10,689 nucleotides of DNA, from positions 1-10,689 of the forward strand of contig JARGNC010000084.1 of NCBI GenBank assembly GCA_029212425.1. The letters are read 5' to 3'. Shown here one piece after another: positions 6,041-10,689 of the stretch (positions are counted from its first letter, which is position 1; every line of letters begins with the position of its first letter). Under the pieces are notes generated by a model. The model was not told the DNA's origin. It did no database searches and was given only the letters and a program-made list of their open reading frames with translations. A program made the position numbers and the translations under genes. The DNA is from Phycisphaerales bacterium (GTDB lineage Bacteria > Planctomycetota > Phycisphaerae > Phycisphaerales > UBA1924).

Positions 6041-7043
6041 TTCAGGACATTCGACTGGCGTTTCTTCCGACGATTCAGATTCCATTCCAACCAAATCCAC
6101 ACACCAGAAGATGGGCCCCCTAGAGTGGGTTCATATGATGTTTTCGCTCAATACCAACTCAATCAGCAGCGTCCTCAAACGAAGAGGCGCTCGTGCGATG
6201 TCGCCTTCGGATCTTCCGAAGTACACGATGGATCAGTTTGGTCTGCGCGCGATCAACTTCTCGACCGATCAGCTCGCGGGATTGACCCCCAAAGATCTGG
6301 AGCTCATCCGTGATTCGGGTGATCGGATCGGGTGTTCGTGTTTGCTGCTCAGTCAGTCTTCGCCGCTCCCGCTTGGAGAGGTCAAGGGAGACAAAGCGGT
6401 CGAAGGCGTCGAGCGGATGCAGCGGGTTGTCAAAGCGGCGTCGTTGATGGGGTGCAACGCGGTGTCGCTCTCGATTCAATCGAAGGATACGGACGAAGCG
6501 TTCGAGCAAGCGATCGAAAGCATGAAGAGCATCCTGCAGACCGCTGATCGTGCGGAGATCAATGTGCTCATCGCTCCCGCTCCAGGATTGACAGAGGATC
6601 CAGAACGGTTGACAGATCTACTCAAAGGCATCGGCGGATTCCGAATCGGGACGATGCCTGACTTTGAGACCGCGGCGAAGACCGGCAATCCGGTTGGGTA
6701 TCTCAAGAAGCTGACGCCTTACGCTTCTGTGGTGAATGCATCGACGCTTGGGTTTACGATTCCAGAGTCTGATTCATCTCAATCTGAGAGTGCGCCCAAT
6801 GATGAAGCGTCCGGATTGAGCGGGCTCGATGCACTCGCAGCGGAGCTTGAGGGGATGATGCTTGAGGATGATCCGATTGCAGTGCACGAGGGGTATGACC
6901 TGCCGGCGCTTGTGGGTGCGATCGCGGCTGTGGGCTTTGACGGGACGATTTCGATCGATTACAAGGGTGATGGCGACGAATCCCTCGGTGTAATCCACTC
7001 GAAAGAAGCGATTGAAGAGGCGCTTGCTGCACTCAAGGAATGA
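6024..7043 (+). CDS. TIM-barrel protein, sugar phosphate isomerase/epimerase (AP endonuclease 2-like) family
   Basis: The 339-residue frame resembles xylose isomerase-like TIM barrels, which carry out metal-dependent sugar isomerisation or epimerisation. Supporting points are FSLNTNSISSV (40-50), alternating strands and helices through LRAINFS, NAVSLSI and INVLIAP, the strand GTMPDFETA (209-217) where relatives have a D-F-G-N or D-x-G-H metal site, and the last strand ISIDYKGDGD (309-318). The expected late glutamate is D312, and a histidine or glutamate on the middle strands is not obvious, so the metal site looks degraded. A serine- and acid-rich insertion (248-264) and a polar N-terminus (1-29) are extra. 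The start at 6024 overlaps the 3D gene by 17 bases and lacks a well-spaced Shine-Dalgarno; ATG 6111 or 6135 would begin nearer the barrel. Substrate unknown. Confidence 0.75.
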   Translation: MSNRNDSGHSTGVSSDDSDSIPTKSTHQKMGPLEWVHMMFSLNTNSISSVLKRRGARAMSPSDLPKYTMDQFGLRAINFSTDQLAGLTPKDLELIRDSGDRIGCSCLLLSQSSPLPLGEVKGDKAVEGVERMQRVVKAASLMGCNAVSLSIQSKDTDEAFEQAIESMKSILQTADRAEINVLIAPAPGLTEDPERLTDLLKGIGGFRIGTMPDFETAAKTGNPVGYLKKLTPYASVVNASTLGFTIPESDSSQSESAPNDEASGLSGLDALAAELEGMMLEDDPIAVHEGYDLPALVGAIAAVGFDGTISIDYKGDGDESLGVIHSKEAIEEALAALKE

Positions 7044-7051
7044 GTCTGCTA

Positions 7052-7060
7052 TGGTATAGT
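7052..7060 (+). promoter_or_regulatory. Extended -10 promoter for cmk-plsC
   Basis: TGG-TATAGT at 7052-7060 fits the extended -10 form TGn-TATAAT with one mismatch. No -35 box is visible at 16-18 bases upstream, which is usual for extended -10 promoters. Transcription would begin near 7067, about 60 bases before the cmk start. A palindrome, GAGTC-C-GACTC (7096-7106), lies in the predicted leader just before the Shine-Dalgarno. Confidence 0.45.
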
Positions 7061-7114
7061 CGGAAGCAGTTTATCCGATCCACGAATCTGACTTAGAGTC
7101 CGACTCAGTTTGAC

Positions 7115-7120
7115 GAGAGG
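7115..7120 (+). promoter_or_regulatory. Ribosome binding site fixing the cmk start at GTG 7128
   Basis: GAGAGG is followed by a 7-base spacer and GTG at 7128. The longer frame opening at TTG 7110 would begin upstream of this site, so GTG 7128 is preferred. Confidence 0.75.
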
Positions 7121-7127
7121 TTCTCCA

Positions 7128-7907
7128 GTGAGCACGAATACGAGTCCAGCGACCAAGACACTCACTGCGAAACGCCAGATCACCACGCAAGGGAACGCGA
7201 CCCCCGTGCCTTCAAATCAGCCCATCATCATTACCATCGACGGCCCCGCTGGGACTGGGAAATCTACGGTTGCACGCATGCTTGCTGCTCGATTGGGATT
7301 GGACTTCCTAGACACGGGCGCGATGTATCGCGCTGCAGCGGTCATCATGCTCGACAATGAGTTTGAGAAAGATCAGATCGGCGAGTTGGTCAGCGAGGTC
7401 ATTGGTGCTGACTTGCACTTTGATTGGTCACAGGATCCCCCAACAATTCTTGCGTGGGACACGCCGATTGATCATCGCATCCGTTCACAAGAAGTGACGG
7501 ATTTGGTTTCGTATGTCGCGACGCTCTCTGAGCTGCGTCAGCACATGGTCCGCAAGCAGCGGATCATCTTTGCGCAGCACCCGCATCTGGTCACGGAAGG
7601 GCGGGATCAGGGGTCGGTTGTGTTCCCGGATGCTGCGGTCAAGTTTTACTTGGATGCTGATCCGGAGATCCGTGCACAGCGGCGCATCGATCAACTCGGG
7701 ATCGATCCGACAACGATGTCTCTCGAGGACATGTGCGCGAGGATCGTCGAGCGGGATCGGATTGATTCGACTCGCAATGATGGGCCTTTGGTCTGTCCGG
7801 ATGATGCGATCCGTGTGGACACTTCTGGTCTTGCGATCGAGGAAGTCGTGGACCTGATGGCAAAGCATACTTTGGCGCGTGTGAAGGATCTTCCTGAGCA
7901 CGATTAG
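7128..7907 (+). CDS. cmk: Cytidylate kinase (CMP/dCMP kinase)
   Basis: The enzyme phosphorylates CMP and dCMP with ATP in the cytosol, recycling cytidine nucleotides from RNA turnover and phospholipid synthesis. The 259-residue product has the P-loop GPAGTGKST (39-47), the substrate-binding DTGAMYRA (62-69) and the family block with EGRDQGSVVFPDA followed by FYLDAD and R-A-Q-R-R. The NMP-binding insertion typical of bacterial CMP kinases is present between them. Before the P-loop there is an extra threonine- and serine-rich N-terminus of about 30 residues, low in complexity and probably disordered. The GTG start is fixed by GAGAGG 7 bases upstream. plsC starts one base after the stop. A cmk-plsC pairing is seen in several bacteria, often followed by rpsA, which is not here. 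Confidence 0.96.
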   Translation: MSTNTSPATKTLTAKRQITTQGNATPVPSNQPIIITIDGPAGTGKSTVARMLAARLGLDFLDTGAMYRAAAVIMLDNEFEKDQIGELVSEVIGADLHFDWSQDPPTILAWDTPIDHRIRSQEVTDLVSYVATLSELRQHMVRKQRIIFAQHPHLVTEGRDQGSVVFPDAAVKFYLDADPEIRAQRRIDQLGIDPTTMSLEDMCARIVERDRIDSTRNDGPLVCPDDAIRVDTSGLAIEEVVDLMAKHTLARVKDLPEHD

Positions 7908-7908
7908 C

Positions 7909-8583
7909 ATGATGTTGGCCAAGTTCCGATCCAAACATCCCGGCTCCTCAGTACTGCATATCGCGTTCTTCAACTTCTGCAGGATGGTAGTGCATGCGAT
8001 CTTTATCGTGATCTATCGTCGGCGTAGAGAAGGGCTTGAGAATGTACCCAAAGCCGGAGGGGTGTTGCTGGTTGCGAATCATCAGTCGTTCTTTGATCCT
8101 CCATTGATTGGTGGAGCGCTGACGACGCGTGATACGGATTTTCTAGCGCGGGGTGGGTTGTTCAAGTTCAAGCCATTCGCGTGGCTGATCTCGACGCTCA
8201 ACGCGACCCCGATCAAGCAAGGTGCTGGAGATACCGGCGCGATGAAAGAGGTCATCAAGCGTCTGAATGAGCATAAAGCGGTCATCGTGTTCCCGGAAGG
8301 TTCTCGGAGCGAAGATGGCAAAGTTCAGCCGTTTGAGCGTGGGATATCGGTGCTGCTCAAGCGTGCGAAATGCGTCGTGGTCCCGGTCGGGATCGCGGGG
8401 GTGTATGAGGTTTGGCCGAGACATCGTTCGCTTCCACGAGTGCTTACCAAGCCGGTCGCGATTGTTTACGGCGATCCAATCACAACTGAGGAACTGCTGG
8501 AAAACGGTGCGGATGAAGCGATCAAGTCGATCCAGAAGCGCGTCGAAACACTTGTTGCTCGTGCCGAAGAACTTCGTCGTTGA
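7909..8583 (+). CDS. plsC: 1-acyl-sn-glycerol-3-phosphate acyltransferase
   Basis: The enzyme adds the second acyl chain to lysophosphatidic acid, making phosphatidic acid at the inner membrane. The 224-residue product has the acyltransferase motifs in order: NHQSFFDP with catalytic H58 and D63 (the HX4D motif), the hydrophobic region with R81-G-G, FPEGSRS (128-134) for glycerol-phosphate binding, and VPVGIAG (162-168). A hydrophobic helix at about 17-36 likely anchors it. Length is normal for PlsC. The start at ATG 7909 lies one base after the cmk stop; a second ATG at 7912 is equally possible. No strong Shine-Dalgarno is visible, so translation is probably coupled to cmk. The 3' end contains a short tandem repeat crossing the stop codon. 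The exact substrate within the LPLAT family is inferred. Confidence 0.92.
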   Translation: MMLAKFRSKHPGSSVLHIAFFNFCRMVVHAIFIVIYRRRREGLENVPKAGGVLLVANHQSFFDPPLIGGALTTRDTDFLARGGLFKFKPFAWLISTLNATPIKQGAGDTGAMKEVIKRLNEHKAVIVFPEGSRSEDGKVQPFERGISVLLKRAKCVVVPVGIAGVYEVWPRHRSLPRVLTKPVAIVYGDPITTEELLENGADEAIKSIQKRVETLVARAEELRR

Positions 8584-8607
8584 ACTTGGTCGTTGGACTT
8601 GGGCTCG
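8569..8607 (+). repeat. Imperfect 13-base tandem repeat across the plsC stop codon
   Basis: GAACTTCGTCGTT (8569-8581), GAACTTGGTCGTT (8582-8594) and GGACTTGGGCTCG (8595-8607) lie head to tail. Copies 1 and 2 differ at one base; copy 3 has diverged further. The plsC TGA (8581-8583) spans the first junction. Because 13 is not a multiple of 3, the duplication changes the reading frame and may have set the present C-terminus. The remaining gap to the convergent gene holds no hairpin-T-tract terminator. Confidence 0.6.
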
Positions 8608-8632
8608 AATGTCAAGGTCTGTTCGCTCGCGT

Positions 8633-10684
8633 TCATTCCTCGCGGAGTGATTGCGGGTTCTGCGGCGGTGTCGATCCGGGTGTGCTCTCGACTGGTTGAG
8701 GTGGATTGACTGGGACCAGCAGTGTGCGCCGTGGTTCAAGACCTGATTGTCTCTTGACCACTTGGTTTCGAGGGTCGTTGACAGGAACCATCGTGATGGA
8801 ATCCTCCGGACCTTCAGCACGCGAAACAACATCTGCTTCGTCGACAGATGCGAGGAGATCGGTTAGGAGTTGGTCTTCCTCGGTTGTGAATCCTGCTTTG
8901 ATCCCGAGTTCGCCGTACATTTCGTAGAGGGCGCCCACGACGCGGGAGTACGAGAGCCCCAGACCTCGATTGGAAGATCCAGGGGTCGGCTCGGTTGCGA
9001 GAAACTCGACGAGTGATGGGAGATCTGTGGGGACATTCGCGTGTGTGAATGTTCGGCGTGCGCGATCATCGCGGTAGTACATGCGGATTGGGTCGCCCTC
9101 AGCATCGGATGCGAGCATCAAGCGATCTGACCATGCACTTGCGAGCATCGGTGTTTTGACATACTGATCGGAGCCGAAGAGAACGATTCTTGGTTCTCTA
9201 TGTTGGGTGATGTAGATCAGCGGTTCACCGAATGGCACGATGTCGAGGAAGAACTTCCCAGCGATGAGATTCCGCGAGACTCCTCGGATGGGATCGGAAG
9301 GGAGCTGGATTCGAGAGAGAACATCGAGCTGTTGTTCATACGAGCTTGAACCACTCGCGGCTCTGCCTTGGGATCCAAGCGATCGAGCGAGTTGTCTCTT
9401 GCGTGCGTTGATCGCTCGCGTCATCAGACCTTCGTACGCTTCGATGCGGATGTTGAGTTTGTCGGATTCGAGCAGATTCCGGAGCACCTGGTCAGCGACC
9501 AACGAATCCTCGATGCGAGCGAGAAGTCCGATCGCGTCGGTTTGGAGGTTTGCAGGGCCGTTCTTCGCGATGTCGACGAGCGCGTCGACGCTCTTTGGAT
9601 CGCGCAATCCTGCTCCCGCTCTGAGCGCAGCGAGCCGAGGGGCGGCTTCCGGGAAGTCATAGAGCTTGCGGAGTTCTGGGAGTGCTCGTTCTCCGAGTGC
9701 TTCGAGACACCACGACATGTCACTCGCGAGGTACGCGTCGGTTTCCACCGCTTTGGCGTAGCGCTGTGCGTAGACCTCTGGGTATGACTGGTCGATTGTG
9801 ATGTGGGAGACGAGTTCGAGGAAGTTGGCTCGTTTGTCTGAGAATCGCTTGGGGATACTCAGGAGGATGATTGATTCATCGACGCCGCGTGCTGCTGGGC
9901 CGTGATCTCTGAGTTCTGCTGGGAACCTGGAGTTGATGGCGCTGACCATCTGGCGGACGCGTTGGTGGGAGGGGTTGTCGAGGATGATCTGGATTTCAGT
10001 GCTCGCGGTGACATATCCGCCGTCGAGGATGCGTCCGATGTTTTGTGAAACACCTCGGGTTTCCACGCCGGGTTCTGCGAAGGGGTTGAGGAACAGGGGG
10101 CCCTTTGCTTTCCCGATGACATGTGCTTGTTTGTCGTTGAATGAGGATGGTGGACCGATCCGGAGTTCTGTTGTCCAGAGCTTGCCGCCTTCGAGACTGG
10201 TTGCGTTGATGGCGCGGACATAGACATCGAAGCTGTCTCCAGGGCTCGATCCTGGAGGGACGGCGGCTTGGACGATGACCGCAGCGGTGTTGGGGTCCTG
10301 GAGGAGTTGTCTGGGGCTCATGGAGAAGAGCGGGGAGTTTGGGTTGTCATTGGCGACTGTGACGCCGCTAAGGCCCATCTCGCGTTCGAGGTGTGCCGCG
10401 TACTGCTCAGGCATGGTCAATCCGCCGGTTCCTTCAAGACCGACGACAAACCCGATTCCAGAGACAAGGGTGGGGGTGTTCCCGACGATGCGAGCTTCAG
10501 CGCCGATTGTGCCTCGGAGTTGGGAGGGCATGTCGCGGACAATCGCAGGCGTAGTAATGCGTGCTTTGGGGACTGGTTTCTTTTTCTTGAGCATCCGGCA
10601 TCCGGGCATGGTCGTGCTTGACACGATGAGCAGCGTCAGTACGCACAGCGACATGATGCGTGAAGTGGTGAAAAAGTGTCTCAT
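8633..10684 (-). CDS. Lipoprotein with FlgI (flagellar P-ring)-like domain and HEAT-like repeats
   Basis: The 683-residue product starts at ATG 10684. Residues 1-29 form a lipoprotein signal: basic start, hydrophobic core and MPGC with C29 as the lipidated residue, followed by R30 and a lysine run; no aspartate at +2, so outer membrane targeting is expected. About 55-290 resembles FlgI: ARIVGNTPTLVSGIGFVVGL then EGTGG (84-88), NTAAVIVQAAVPP, SPGDSFDV (147-153) and TSLEGGKLW (162-170) match the P-ring signature blocks. About 325-435 is alpha-helical with repeating helix pairs of HEAT type (for example RDPKSVDALVDIAKNG). A serine-rich linker (437-449) leads to a C-terminal part I do not recognise (about 465-620), and the end is proline-rich. 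FlgI proper is about 370 residues with a plain Sec signal and no HEAT repeats. No other flagellar gene is in the window, so a flagellar role is not established. Confidence 0.85.
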   Translation of the reverse strand: MRHFFTTSRIMSLCVLTLLIVSSTTMPGCRMLKKKKPVPKARITTPAIVRDMPSQLRGTIGAEARIVGNTPTLVSGIGFVVGLEGTGGLTMPEQYAAHLEREMGLSGVTVANDNPNSPLFSMSPRQLLQDPNTAAVIVQAAVPPGSSPGDSFDVYVRAINATSLEGGKLWTTELRIGPPSSFNDKQAHVIGKAKGPLFLNPFAEPGVETRGVSQNIGRILDGGYVTASTEIQIILDNPSHQRVRQMVSAINSRFPAELRDHGPAARGVDESIILLSIPKRFSDKRANFLELVSHITIDQSYPEVYAQRYAKAVETDAYLASDMSWCLEALGERALPELRKLYDFPEAAPRLAALRAGAGLRDPKSVDALVDIAKNGPANLQTDAIGLLARIEDSLVADQVLRNLLESDKLNIRIEAYEGLMTRAINARKRQLARSLGSQGRAASGSSSYEQQLDVLSRIQLPSDPIRGVSRNLIAGKFFLDIVPFGEPLIYITQHREPRIVLFGSDQYVKTPMLASAWSDRLMLASDAEGDPIRMYYRDDRARRTFTHANVPTDLPSLVEFLATEPTPGSSNRGLGLSYSRVVGALYEMYGELGIKAGFTTEEDQLLTDLLASVDEADVVSRAEGPEDSITMVPVNDPRNQVVKRQSGLEPRRTLLVPVNPPQPVESTPGSTPPQNPQSLREE

Positions 10685-10689
10685 TGAGT

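Noticed and set aside
7058..7105. AGTCGGA/TCCGACT long-range pairing before cmk, considered as a riboswitch-like element
   Set aside because: The left arm lies within the predicted -10 box and would not be transcribed; the remaining palindrome is too short to call.
8143..8832. A 229-codon open frame on the - strand opposite plsC
   Set aside because: Shadow of plsC; R/N/H-rich with no recognisable motifs.

Overview
The window is ordinary chromosomal DNA of a Gram-negative-type bacterium with moderately high GC. The gene set and style suggest a planctomycete, possibly of the Phycisphaerae: a long UvrA with a lysine-rich tail, an IF-3 with a long charged tail and no ribosomal protein genes behind it, and a FlgI-like lipoprotein carrying HEAT repeats. 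This assignment is an inference from gene character, with no phylogenetic marker tested. I see no phage, insertion sequence, CRISPR array, tRNA or rRNA.

Layout. Bases 1-324 hold the 3' end of an FtsX/MacB-type ABC transporter permease on the + strand. A sigma70-like promoter and a stem-loop leader precede infC (translation initiation factor IF-3), which probably starts at a rare ATC codon at 491 behind a good Shine-Dalgarno sequence. A rho-independent terminator lies behind infC. On the - strand, converging on it, is a three-gene run transcribed from about 5.1 kb down to 1.3 kb: a 66-residue single-pass membrane protein, uvrA (nucleotide excision repair) and a HIT-domain protein. Both junctions in this run are 4-base GTGA overlaps, so translation is probably coupled.

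From 5351 the + strand carries a membrane-anchored 3D-domain protein (probable cell-wall-acting enzyme). It overlaps a TIM-barrel gene of the sugar phosphate isomerase/epimerase type by 17 bases. A separate extended -10 promoter then precedes cmk (cytidylate kinase) and plsC (1-acylglycerol-3-phosphate acyltransferase), one base apart. The last gene, on the - strand and converging with plsC, encodes a 683-residue predicted lipoprotein with a FlgI (flagellar P-ring)-like N-terminal part, central HEAT-like repeats and an unrecognised C-terminal part.

How the genes fit together. This is mostly housekeeping: translation initiation, DNA repair, nucleotide and phospholipid precursor synthesis, and envelope work. 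The most notable points are the apparent ATC start and structured leader of infC, the small membrane protein coupled to uvrA, the HIT protein lacking its third motif histidine, and the FlgI-HEAT lipoprotein outside any visible flagellar cluster. The longest stretch without a gene call is 5100-5350, between the divergent small membrane protein and 3D-domain genes. It holds a short inverted repeat at 5111-5122 and otherwise nothing convincing.
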